This document shows positions 1-6,231 of a stretch of DNA of 7,562 bases, piece by piece. The DNA comes from Actinobacteria bacterium UBA5976 (GTDB taxonomy: Bacteria > Actinomycetota > Actinomycetes > S36-B12 > UBA5976), in NCBI GenBank assembly GCA_002430405.1, contig DJBM01000044.1:1-7562 (forward strand), given 5' to 3'. Numbering within the stretch: position 1 is the first letter of the stretch; each line of letters opens with the position of its first letter. Made by a program: the position numbers and the translations under genes. Below the pieces are notes generated by a model. It saw only the letters and a program-made list of their open reading frames with translations, was not told where the DNA came from and did no database searches.

Positions 1-375
1 TCAACAGATTCGGGTGTCAACCGTCGCGCAATGGGTGGCCTAGATTTTGCTCCAATCGCAAATTACGAATTACTCACAGCTGCAGTTGCGGCGGCCAAGG
101 CTCACGGAATTAATTACCATGTTGGCGGTATTGCGTCGATGGATGTGTTTTATGACGACAGCAACGCATTCGATGTGCTTGAAGCTCATGGTGTGCTTGG
201 CATTGAAATGGAAGCTAGCGGACTTTACACAATTGCCGCAAGGTATGGTCGTCGGGCATTAGCTATTTGCACGGTTAGCGACTTGATACGCACTCACGAA
301 AAAACTTCTTCCGAGGAACGTGAGACTGGTTTTCAAGCAATGGTTGAAGTTGCCCTCGAAGCGGCATTTGCTTAA
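1..375 (+). CDS. deoD: Purine nucleoside phosphorylase, DeoD type (5'-truncated by window edge)
   Basis: The frame is open from base 1, so this is the C-terminal 124 residues of a protein of roughly 235-240; the ATG at 31 is internal. The enzyme phosphorolytically cleaves purine (deoxy)nucleosides to free base plus (deoxy)ribose-1-phosphate in cytoplasmic purine salvage. The visible part aligns by eye with E. coli DeoD: STDSGVNR at the edge matches the family's TDSxVNR segment. FAPIA follows, then FDVLEAHGVLGIEMEASG, which holds the ribose-contacting Met-Glu pair. Next come TVSDLIRTHE, whose Asp (fragment residue 94) corresponds to the base-protonating Asp204, and SSEERETGF, whose Arg (107) corresponds to Arg217. 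All expected catalytic residues in this half are present, so it should be functional. It stops with TAA, 24 bp from the oppositely oriented GH25 gene, and I see no clear hairpin-plus-T terminator. Family assignment is very secure; the nucleoside preference is inferred from the family. Confidence 0.95.
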   Translation, partial: STDSGVNRRAMGGLDFAPIANYELLTAAVAAAKAHGINYHVGGIASMDVFYDDSNAFDVLEAHGVLGIEMEASGLYTIAARYGRRALAICTVSDLIRTHEKTSSEERETGFQAMVEVALEAAFA

Positions 376-399
376 CTGGTTTTCACCCTAATTAAGAAT

Positions 400-1275
400 T
401 CACTGGTTGATAAAAATTTGGAAATCTTCAGGTGTTCCGTTAAAAACATTTAAGTCAGTGGAACTTGAGGGAACGGCGTCGATTTCTCCGTCAGCGGTGA
501 ATTGCCAGATCGTCCAATTATTTTTCCAGATTCGATTCTCGCTTGGGTCAGTTCCCAGTTTTGGACCCCACTTAGCTAACCACAACGGATAACGCGCCAA
601 ATCCGTTGCACCCGCATCTTCTAGTCGCCCAATGAAATTGCCATTGGCGTAAATCATTGGAGTGCGACCCGTAATTCTCTGCGCCTCTTCCAGGAAGGCA
701 CGTGTCCAGGTAGCGAGTCTCGTTATGGTCCAGCCACATGGCAGCTCCTCGATATCGAGAGTGAGTGGCAGCTCTCCGATTGGAGCGCCGTTAACTTGTT
801 CCGCCGCGCGCTTAGCTTGGAGTTTCGCGTCCGTGATCGTGTTTTCATCCAAAATTCCTGGCAGCGCATAGTGATAACCCCCAACAACTAGTCCTGCAGC
901 TTTTGCGGCAGCACTATCGATAGGAAACCATTTCTTTGCATTGTCATTTCCTCGAACACCACCGTCAGAGGATTTGATGATCACAAATGAGACATCGTAT
1001 TCAGACTTGAGGCGTGCAAAATCAATTGATTGATTATTAGGGTGTTGCCAAACCGATATGTCGATTCCCCTGACTTCTTGGGTAAATCCTTGCTGTTTCC
1101 AGGAAAGCGCATTGGGGACATATTTTCCTGGCTTACTCTTTGGGTAAGTGCAAGACAGATACTTATTTGCAACAGTGGCGTTGGATGCGATCGCTGGTTT
1201 GGCCGGAACAAAAAAAACGGCTGGCAACGCAGTCAGCATTATTATTCCCACAAGTAAACGGATTGGGCGCGACAT
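400..1275 (-). CDS. Secreted glycoside hydrolase family 25 muramidase (lysozyme-like)
   Basis: A 291-residue protein with a signal peptide: basic MSRPIR, a hydrophobic core at about 7-23, and a likely signal peptidase I site after AIA (28-30). A linker of about 40 residues leads into a GH25 catalytic barrel from about 69 to the C-terminus. Markers are RGIDISVWQ (first catalytic-face Asp, D72), VIIKSSDG (98-105), AAGLVVGGYHYA (126-137), the acidic strand motif LTLDIEE (D174, E176 as likely acid/base), PMIYANGNF (206-214), LWLAKWG (231-237) and WTIWQFTADGEID (254-266). The family cleaves the beta-1,4 bond between N-acetylmuramic acid and N-acetylglucosamine in peptidoglycan. No separate wall-binding repeats are present, so it is a single-domain enzyme. 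The mature protein has only two cysteines, C42 and C180, the latter four residues after E176. ATG start; no convincing Shine-Dalgarno, and the start may be leaderless. A role in wall remodelling or in attacking other cells cannot be separated from sequence. Confidence 0.93.
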   Translation of the reverse strand: MSRPIRLLVGIIMLTALPAVFFVPAKPAIASNATVANKYLSCTYPKSKPGKYVPNALSWKQQGFTQEVRGIDISVWQHPNNQSIDFARLKSEYDVSFVIIKSSDGGVRGNDNAKKWFPIDSAAAKAAGLVVGGYHYALPGILDENTITDAKLQAKRAAEQVNGAPIGELPLTLDIEELPCGWTITRLATWTRAFLEEAQRITGRTPMIYANGNFIGRLEDAGATDLARYPLWLAKWGPKLGTDPSENRIWKNNWTIWQFTADGEIDAVPSSSTDLNVFNGTPEDFQIFINQ

Positions 1276-1281
1276 TCTTTA

Positions 1282-1287
1282 AGTTTA
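1282..1287 (-). promoter_or_regulatory. Possible -10 element of a leaderless GH25 transcript
   Basis: On the minus strand TAAACT lies exactly six bases (TAAAGA) before the ATG of the GH25 gene. It matches the actinobacterial -10 form TANNNT. The spacing would put transcription start on the A of the ATG, an arrangement known for leaderless mRNAs in actinobacteria. The absence of a usable Shine-Dalgarno before this ATG fits. The -35 position (TCTAAA, 17 bases upstream) is poor. This is pattern inference only. Confidence 0.35.
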
Positions 1288-1322
1288 CAATCTGCCATTT
1301 GACATTTAGATTTTCCAATCTG
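1284..1322 (-). repeat. Imperfect 11-bp direct repeat upstream of the GH25 gene
   Basis: On the minus strand CAGATTGGAAA (1312-1322) recurs as CAGATTGTAAA (1284-1294), 10 of 11 identical, with start points 28 bp apart. The gene-proximal copy overlaps the candidate -10 hexamer, so the pair could be an operator. Chance is a real alternative in A/T-rich spacer DNA. The distal copy is also part of a small 5-bp stem with a GGAA loop (1308-1321). Confidence 0.3.
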
Positions 1323-1369
1323 GGTTAAATACCACCAGATGAAATAAGCCAGAAATAGTCTCCCAAGTG

Positions 1370-1442
1370 CTCCCCCGATTGGACTCGAACCAATAACCAC
1401 TCGATTAACAGTCGAGTGCTCTGCCAATTGAGCTACAGGGGA
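1370..1442 (-). tRNA. tRNA-Asn (anticodon GTT)
   Basis: A complete 73-nt cloverleaf can be folded by hand. The acceptor stem is TCCCCTG paired with CGGGGGA (one G-T wobble), with discriminator G at 1370. The D arm is GCTC/GAGC with loop AATTGGCA. The anticodon stem is CTCGA/TCGAG around loop CTGTTAA, giving anticodon GTT at 1407-1409. The variable loop is TGGTT, and the T arm is ATTGG/CCAAT with loop TTCGAGT. It reads AAC and AAU codons. The 3' CCA is not encoded (CAC follows the discriminator), so a nucleotidyltransferase must add it. It lies 46 bp downstream of the dnaG-linked hypothetical gene and on the same strand, so it may be partly cotranscribed with that operon. It probably also has its own promoter. 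Confidence 0.97.
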
Positions 1443-1453
1443 TTAACTAGTCA

Positions 1454-1482
1454 ATCCTAACAAAATGAAGTCGCTCTGGCGA
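1454..1482 (-). promoter_or_regulatory. Candidate promoter of the tRNA-Asn gene
   Basis: In the 46-bp gap upstream of the tRNA, the minus strand has TCGCCA (1477-1482, 4 of 6 matches to TTGACA), a 17-bp spacer, and TAGGAT (1454-1459, 4 of 6 matches to TATAAT and fitting TANNNT). The -10 ends 11 bp before the mature tRNA 5' end, leaving a leader of a few bases for RNase P removal. The spacing is ideal but the hexamers are only moderate. Confidence 0.4.
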
Positions 1483-1488
1483 AACGAC

Positions 1489-1983
1489 CTAGATTCCAAA
1501 AATTGACTTTAGTTCGTCAATGGCGTGGGCGATATCTTGCGCACCTGCTTCGCTTTGCGTGGCGCTGGTATCCTCGGCAACCGTAAGCCATGTGACATTT
1601 TGGCCATTGCGCCTTGCGACAAATCGAACGCTGCCCGCATTCGGCAATTCATACACTCGATCAACTATTACCGTGCTGGTAACACGATCCCGGACTGCGC
1701 TTGGTATTTTTCCTGGCTCAACCAGGGTCCAAGTTTGCGAATTAGTACCTGATGAACTATCTAATTGAGTGACCAAAGTAAGTATCGGTGGCTCCCATCG
1801 AGCCTGAAGCGCAACCGCCCAAGGGGTTAGGGTTGGCGTTGCATCAACAGTGCAAACTAGATTCTTATCAGTCACCGCAAGAAACCCGCCAGGACATGGC
1901 GCCCAAGCAAGCAGTCGATCGGCTTTAGGAATAGCCACAAGCAGATCACTTGGAACTTTCGCATCTTTAGTAAACCAAGACAT
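1489..1983 (-). CDS. Conserved actinobacterial protein of unknown function, coupled to dnaG
   Basis: A 164-residue soluble protein with no signal peptide and no membrane segment. I recognise the general type from actinobacterial genomes but know no function. The first half alternates short hydrophobic strands: DRLLAWAPCPGGFLAVTDKNLV (22-43), TPWAVALQARWEPPILTLVTQ (53-73) and TWTLVEPG (84-91). The most conserved-looking stretch is IPSAVRDRVTSTVIVDRVYELP (93-114), followed by VRFVARRNGQNVTWLTVAED (119-138) and a C-terminal helix AQDIAHAIDELKSIFGI. This pattern of beta strands capped by one helix resembles a PH-like or small beta-barrel fold, which is inference. Its ATG overlaps the dnaG stop by one base (TAATG) and has a strong AGGAG 7 nt upstream, so its synthesis is tied to primase synthesis. 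Composition matches its neighbours. It ends with TAG, 46 bp before the tRNA. Confidence 0.88.
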   Translation of the reverse strand: MSWFTKDAKVPSDLLVAIPKADRLLAWAPCPGGFLAVTDKNLVCTVDATPTLTPWAVALQARWEPPILTLVTQLDSSSGTNSQTWTLVEPGKIPSAVRDRVTSTVIVDRVYELPNAGSVRFVARRNGQNVTWLTVAEDTSATQSEAGAQDIAHAIDELKSIFGI

Positions 1984-3815
1984 TAGTTATCTCCTACTGC
2001 AACATTGCGCATATCACGACGATAACTTTCCAGCGAAAGCAAGTCTCCTAATAACCGTGCTTTATCAGCGTCATCGGTGCCATCTTCGGCTCGAGTCAGC
2101 GCTGCCTTTATCTCTGCCACACGTCGGCCCGCATCCATTTCTAATATTCGCGCTAAAACTGCCTGCACGTAGCGCTCATCAGGTTCATCATTGGGCAATG
2201 GTTCAATTGCCATGGCCCTGATGTGAGATCGAGTCTCTTCATCTGGCGCTTGTTCTAATACTTTTGCAATCCAGATTTGTGCCGAATCAAATTCCAATGG
2301 ATTTCCTGCTTGCACGCACGCTGAATAGACGGCAGTTGCAGCGGGTACCAAGAAGACACTTGGTTCAAGGGATTCAAACCAATTGCCCACTAAATGTGGA
2401 GTTTGTAAAACACACTTGAGTGCCTCTCGTTCCACATGAGCCGCTTGCGAAGAAGCCGTTGCCTGCGTTCTTGTTTGAGTTGAGGCGGACTTCTTTCCTG
2501 CTGCATTCATTTCATTACGAATAGTGGCATCATCCATGCCAAGCCAGCCTGCGACCATTCGAATATATTCTGGTCGCAGCGCTGTGTCCTTAATTCCAGC
2601 AAGTATTGGGGCGACCGCTCGCATGCTTGCGACTCGCCCTTCGGCAGTAGCTAAATCAAAGTCTTCGACAGTTGAGCGCATCACGAATTCAAATAACGGA
2701 ACTTTAGCGGCGATTAATGCTTTGACCGCTTCATCGCCTTGCTTTAAACGTAAATCACATGGATCTAGTCCGTTTGGTTCTATTGCAACGAAAGTTGAAG
2801 CAACAAACTTCTGATCTTCACTAAATGCTTTAAGCGCAGCTTTTCTACCAGCAGCATCGCCATCGAAAGTGAAAACAACTTCGGCATGCTTAGTGTCATC
2901 ATCCATTAAAATTCGTCTTAAAATTTTCACGTGATCTGGACCAAATGCTGTTCCACAGGTGGCGACTGCAGTTGTGACTCCAGCTAAGTGACACGCCATC
3001 ACATCCGTATAGCCCTCGACAACTACGGCTTGCTGTTGCTTCGCCATGTCACGACGAGCTAAATCAATTCCGTAAAGGACTTGGGATTTTCGATAAATCG
3101 GGGTCTCCGGAGTATTTAAATATTTTGGACCTTGATCTGCCTCGGTTAATTTCCTGGCTCCAAAACCAATAGTGTCACTGCTCGAATCTCGGATCGGCCA
3201 CATCACGCGATCGCGAAACCTGTCATAAGCGCCCCGCTGTCCCGCCACTGCAAGTCCCGCCGCAATCATTTCGTCTTCAGAGAACCCCTTACCTCGTAAT
3301 TCATTACGGAGTCCATCCCAACCTGCGGGCGAGTAACCAACTCCAAAATGCTCCCAAGATGCTTGATCAAATCCGCGCTCAGTTAAAAATGTTCGAGCAT
3401 GCTGGGCATCAGGAGTTAGAAGTTGAGCGCGATAAAAGGCACCGGCCACTTTATGGGCTTCAATTAATCGAGCTCGCTGACCTTGTTGGCCTGCTGAAGA
3501 ACCACTACCTTCTTCGTAGCGCAAAACAATGCCGCACTTGCTAGCAAGTTTTTCAACTGCTTCGGTGAACGACAGAGCATCGATCTTACGAACAAACGTA
3601 ATTACATCGCCGCCTTCTCCACAGGAAAAGCAGTGGTAAAGCCCTTTGCTTGGAGTTACATGAAATGACGGCGATCTTTCATCATGAAACGGGCATAAAC
3701 CTTTGTAGCTTCCGCCGCCTGCGGCTTTAAGCGTGACTGTTTCCCGAACAATTTCATCGATGCGGGTGCGCTCTCGAACGCTAACTACGTCCTCTTCGCG
3801 TATTTTCCCAGCCAC
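1983..3815 (-). CDS. dnaG: DNA primase
   Basis: Makes the short RNA primers for lagging-strand and origin DNA synthesis, working with the replicative helicase DnaB at the fork. It has 610 residues, normal for actinobacterial primase. Three parts are visible. The N-terminal CHC2 zinc-binding domain carries C41, H44, C62 and C65 in GLCPFHDERSPSF and YHCFSCGEGGD. The catalytic core runs from about 115 to 435, with a Toprim centre: VVVEGYTDV (Glu at 267), FTFDGDAAG (Asp 318 and 320) and DPCD (351-354). A Ser/Thr/Ala/Gln-rich linker (about 441-460) leads to a C-terminal helical helicase-binding domain (about 461-605), the least conserved part as usual. The start is GTG; MAGKIREEDV matches the normal primase N-terminus. 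An AGG only 4 nt upstream is a weak ribosome site. Dgt ends 10 nt upstream, and the stop overlaps the next gene's ATG. No catalytic residue is missing. Confidence 0.98.
   Translation of the reverse strand: MAGKIREEDVVSVRERTRIDEIVRETVTLKAAGGGSYKGLCPFHDERSPSFHVTPSKGLYHCFSCGEGGDVITFVRKIDALSFTEAVEKLASKCGIVLRYEEGSGSSAGQQGQRARLIEAHKVAGAFYRAQLLTPDAQHARTFLTERGFDQASWEHFGVGYSPAGWDGLRNELRGKGFSEDEMIAAGLAVAGQRGAYDRFRDRVMWPIRDSSSDTIGFGARKLTEADQGPKYLNTPETPIYRKSQVLYGIDLARRDMAKQQQAVVVEGYTDVMACHLAGVTTAVATCGTAFGPDHVKILRRILMDDDTKHAEVVFTFDGDAAGRKAALKAFSEDQKFVASTFVAIEPNGLDPCDLRLKQGDEAVKALIAAKVPLFEFVMRSTVEDFDLATAEGRVASMRAVAPILAGIKDTALRPEYIRMVAGWLGMDDATIRNEMNAAGKKSASTQTRTQATASSQAAHVEREALKCVLQTPHLVGNWFESLEPSVFLVPAATAVYSACVQAGNPLEFDSAQIWIAKVLEQAPDEETRSHIRAMAIEPLPNDEPDERYVQAVLARILEMDAGRRVAEIKAALTRAEDGTDDADKARLLGDLLSLESYRRDMRNVAVGDN
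1991..1995 (-). promoter_or_regulatory. Strong ribosome binding site of the 164-residue gene, inside dnaG
   Basis: AGGAG on the minus strand sits within the last codons of dnaG, seven bases before the ATG at 1983-1981. It is the clearest Shine-Dalgarno in the window, and it fixes the start of the downstream gene at the TAATG overlap. Confidence 0.75.
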
Positions 3816-3825
3816 AGCGCCTACT

Positions 3826-5064
3826 TTACGTGCTTAACTTTGCGTGCCAATGCACAAGGCTCACGTCTGTAAGCGCAGCAACTTGGTCAATCACAACTCG
3901 GGCTTTAGATTGCGAAGAATCTGCATTGACCCACAATTCTTTGTGGAAACGATCTAGTCCAGCCATTGGATCCAGCGAAAGGACGCCAACAAGGTCATGG
4001 ATTTGTTGGCGTTGCCTGGCATACATTTGATCTGCGCCATCACGATTCATTACATACCTTGCCGCCAAGGCTTTAAGAGCAGTTACTTCATATCGAGCAT
4101 CATCTGGAACTATTAGATCTGCGGAGTATCGAGTTAATGGTTTGCTACCAAACTTCGCCTGAGTAGCTTTTTGCGCAGCCAAACAGAACCGGCCAATTAA
4201 AGTGCTAGTCAAGTTTTTTAATGAAGCTAGGGACGCCATGGTTCCATCGAAGGATTTAGGCCAACTAGGAAGCGAACTGATTCTTAGCAACGCCTCATCC
4301 AGCAATTCAACGGCAAACTCATTCCCGTACCAACTCTGGGCAACTTCAATGATTTCGCTTCGCCCTGTTTTGGACTTGAGTATGTCAATGTTTACGTGAC
4401 CTGCAAATACTGCATCTTCGACATCATGAACGCTGTAGGAAACGTCATCAGACCAGTCCATAACTTGAGCCTCAAAGCAGGTGATGTCATCTGTTCGGTC
4501 ATTTCTTACCCAGTTGAACACATCGACATCATCGTCATACACCCCAAATTTCACTTGTCCGTAGCGCTTAGTCCACGGATATTTAGAGGCCGCATCAAGA
4601 GCTGCGCGCGTAAGATTCAAACCAATTGATTGACCGGCGCGCGGGCCAGTTGCCACATCGAAAGCTTTAGGTTCTAACCGAGTTAACAATCGAAATGATT
4701 GAGCGTTACCTTCAAACCCGCCGATATCTTTTGCCAATTCATTTAACGCGGTTTCCCCGTTGTGGCCAAATGGCGGATGGCCTAAATCGTGCGATAAGCA
4801 TGCGGTGTCAACTAAATCAGGATCGCAGCCAAGCGCTGCTCCAAGCTCTCTGCCAACTTGTGCTACTTCAAGAGAATGAGTTAGCCGAGTGCGCGGAAAA
4901 TCTTCTTGACCTGCTTCCATAACTTGAGTTTTGACGCCTAGCCGGCGAAGCGCGGAACTATGCATAACTCGAGCGCGATCACGGGCAAATTCAGTTCGCT
5001 CAACACTTTTATTAGGTTCGTTAACCCACCTCTGGGTATCTGTTACTAAATATTCACCAAGCAA
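3826..5064 (-). CDS. dgt: Deoxyguanosinetriphosphate triphosphohydrolase-like protein (HD superfamily)
   Basis: A 412-residue cytoplasmic HD-domain enzyme of the Dgt family, which hydrolyses dGTP (in some members other dNTPs) to the nucleoside plus triphosphate and so adjusts the dNTP pool. The N-terminal signature FARDRARVMHSSALRRLGVK (26-45) is typical of actinobacterial members. The metal site is complete: H63 in RTRLTHSLEVAQVGRE, H92-D93 in LSHDLGHPPFGHNGE, and an Asp at 206/207 in VMDWSDDVSYSVHDVEDA. GGFEGNAQSFRLLTRLEPK (115-133) and LNLTRAALDA also match the family. The start is TTG, the only standard start codon before the conserved region; the first ATG (residue 34) lies inside the signature. 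That TTG directly follows the dusB TAA stop in the same frame, so initiation probably depends on ribosomes ending dusB. It lies upstream of dnaG with a 10-nt gap. Whether it acts on dGTP alone cannot be told from sequence. Confidence 0.95.
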   Translation of the reverse strand: MLGEYLVTDTQRWVNEPNKSVERTEFARDRARVMHSSALRRLGVKTQVMEAGQEDFPRTRLTHSLEVAQVGRELGAALGCDPDLVDTACLSHDLGHPPFGHNGETALNELAKDIGGFEGNAQSFRLLTRLEPKAFDVATGPRAGQSIGLNLTRAALDAASKYPWTKRYGQVKFGVYDDDVDVFNWVRNDRTDDITCFEAQVMDWSDDVSYSVHDVEDAVFAGHVNIDILKSKTGRSEIIEVAQSWYGNEFAVELLDEALLRISSLPSWPKSFDGTMASLASLKNLTSTLIGRFCLAAQKATQAKFGSKPLTRYSADLIVPDDARYEVTALKALAARYVMNRDGADQMYARQRQQIHDLVGVLSLDPMAGLDRFHKELWVNADSSQSKARVVIDQVAALTDVSLVHWHAKLST

Positions 5065-6231
5065 TTAGCCACCACTCACTAGAAGCTCAGCTTCGCGAAC
5101 TGTTTCTTTTTCAGAATTAGAAATAAATTGTGAATCCAACCAACCATCTGGCAGATTAACTTTTCGATCTGGCGTGGTGCGCCCACGCGGTAACTTGGCA
5201 AGCTCTTCATCTAGCGTTTGATCCCGGTCAATTTTGGACAAAAGAGATTCAAGTTGATCCAAGCTAGATATTAGCGAGAGCGCTCCTCTTGTTTCGCTTC
5301 CGGCAATCACGCCCTTCAAGTACCAAGCCATGTGTTTGCGCATTTCCTGGCAACCGCGGAATTCATCACCATGCATTTGGACCAACAACTGCGCATGGCG
5401 TCGCATCAAATCTAAAATCACACCTGCTTTGGGTTCTGCTGGCACTATTTCCCCGGCAAAAGATGCACGGATTTGACCAAACAACCAAGGTCGGCCCAGG
5501 CAACCTCGACCAATAACAACACCCCGCGCACCAGTTTGATCCAACATCCGCTGCGCATCCTGGGCGCTCCAAATGTCGCCATTACCCAATACTGGAGTGT
5601 TTGGAATATGTTCTACCAGCTGAGCTATTGCGTTCCAATCAGCTTTACCGCCGTAATACTGCGCAGCAGTGCGGCCATGCAAAGCGACCCAAGTTACGCC
5701 CGCTTGCGAAGCAATTCGCCCCGCATCTAGATATGTAATGTGGTCTTGGTCAATTCCAATTCGCATTTTTACCGTCACTGGCACTTTTCCTTGGGCGTTG
5801 GAAACGGCAGAATTTACGATGCTGGCAAACAAATCACGCTTCCAAGGAAGCGCACTACCACCACCTTTGCGCGTTACTTTTGGAACTGGGCAACCAAAAT
5901 TCAAATCAACATGATCTGCCATGTCTTCATCAACAAGCATCCGCACCGCAGCGCCAACTACATCTGGGTCAACACCATAAAGTTGCGCACTTCTAACTTT
6001 TTCATCCCCGTCAAAAGTTACAAGATCTAAAGTCTCTGGATGGCGCAATAGAAGTGCCTGCGACGTTGTCATTTCCGCAACATAGACAGTGTTGTCGTGG
6101 TCAACTTGTCCATCAGAAAGTCTAATTTCAGCGGAGGCCTCGCGACATACCCTTCGAAATGCACGATTAGTAACCCCAGCCATTGGAGCAAGTTCGATGA
6201 CTGGATCAGTTGCTAGCAGGTCGGCATACAT
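5065..6231 (-). CDS. dusB: tRNA-dihydrouridine synthase (DusB-like)
   Basis: A 388-residue flavoenzyme that reduces specific uridines in the tRNA D-loop to dihydrouridine, using FMN and NADPH. The TIM-barrel region (about 10-315) opens with VIELAPMAGVTNRAFRRVCR. The catalytic cysteine is C114 in DLNFGCPVPKVTRKGGG. FMN and tRNA-contact motifs follow: VTVKMRIG (152-159), ALHGRTAAQYYGG (183-195), LGNGDIW (215-221) and VIGRGCLGRPWLFGQ (239-253). The helical C-terminal part ends with RGRTTPDRKVNLPDGWLD, an actinobacterial-type tail. I chose the ATG at 6231 because it overlaps the glyS stop as TGATG, has AGG six bases upstream, and sits ten residues before the conserved start. An in-frame TTG at 6261 would give ten extra unconserved residues overlapping glyS. 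The gene stops with TAA directly against the dgt start. The exact target position in tRNA is not deducible; DusB naming rests on overall resemblance. Confidence 0.95.
   Translation of the reverse strand: MYADLLATDPVIELAPMAGVTNRAFRRVCREASAEIRLSDGQVDHDNTVYVAEMTTSQALLLRHPETLDLVTFDGDEKVRSAQLYGVDPDVVGAAVRMLVDEDMADHVDLNFGCPVPKVTRKGGGSALPWKRDLFASIVNSAVSNAQGKVPVTVKMRIGIDQDHITYLDAGRIASQAGVTWVALHGRTAAQYYGGKADWNAIAQLVEHIPNTPVLGNGDIWSAQDAQRMLDQTGARGVVIGRGCLGRPWLFGQIRASFAGEIVPAEPKAGVILDLMRRHAQLLVQMHGDEFRGCQEMRKHMAWYLKGVIAGSETRGALSLISSLDQLESLLSKIDRDQTLDEELAKLPRGRTTPDRKVNLPDGWLDSQFISNSEKETVREAELLVSGG
5069..5077 (-). promoter_or_regulatory. Weak ribosome binding site for dgt, inside the end of dusB
   Basis: The minus strand reads GAGTGGTGG, followed by CTAA and then the TTG start of dgt. 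GAGTGG is 7 nt and GGTGG 4 nt from the TTG; each is a partial match to the Shine-Dalgarno consensus. Together with the zero-length gap this points to termination-reinitiation rather than strong independent initiation. Confidence 0.45.

Noticed and set aside
375..408. ACTGGTT repeated on both sides of the deoD/GH25 gap, as a possible attachment or insertion scar
   Set aside because: It is only 7 bp, expected by chance, and the copies flank nothing that looks inserted.
1308..1321. Small hairpin AGATT-GGAA-AATCT as a terminator after the tRNA
   Set aside because: The stem has five mostly A-T pairs and no T run follows, so it is too weak for intrinsic termination.
1299..1331. Perfect TTGACA at 1299-1304 on the plus strand as a promoter
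   Set aside because: The nearest -10-like hexamers are 20-21 bp away, too far, and no plus-strand gene or RNA lies downstream.
1242..1427. Minus-strand open frame of 61 codons
   Set aside because: It runs through most of the tRNA-Asn gene and the spacer into the GH25 start, so it is not a plausible gene.
1370..1442. tRNA-Asn as an integration site for a mobile element
   Set aside because: No integrase gene, no repeated tRNA 3' end and no foreign-looking genes are visible on either side.
1850..2221. Plus-strand open frame of 123 codons
   Set aside because: It is antisense across the junction of dnaG and the following gene, both well supported; the translation looks like no protein family.
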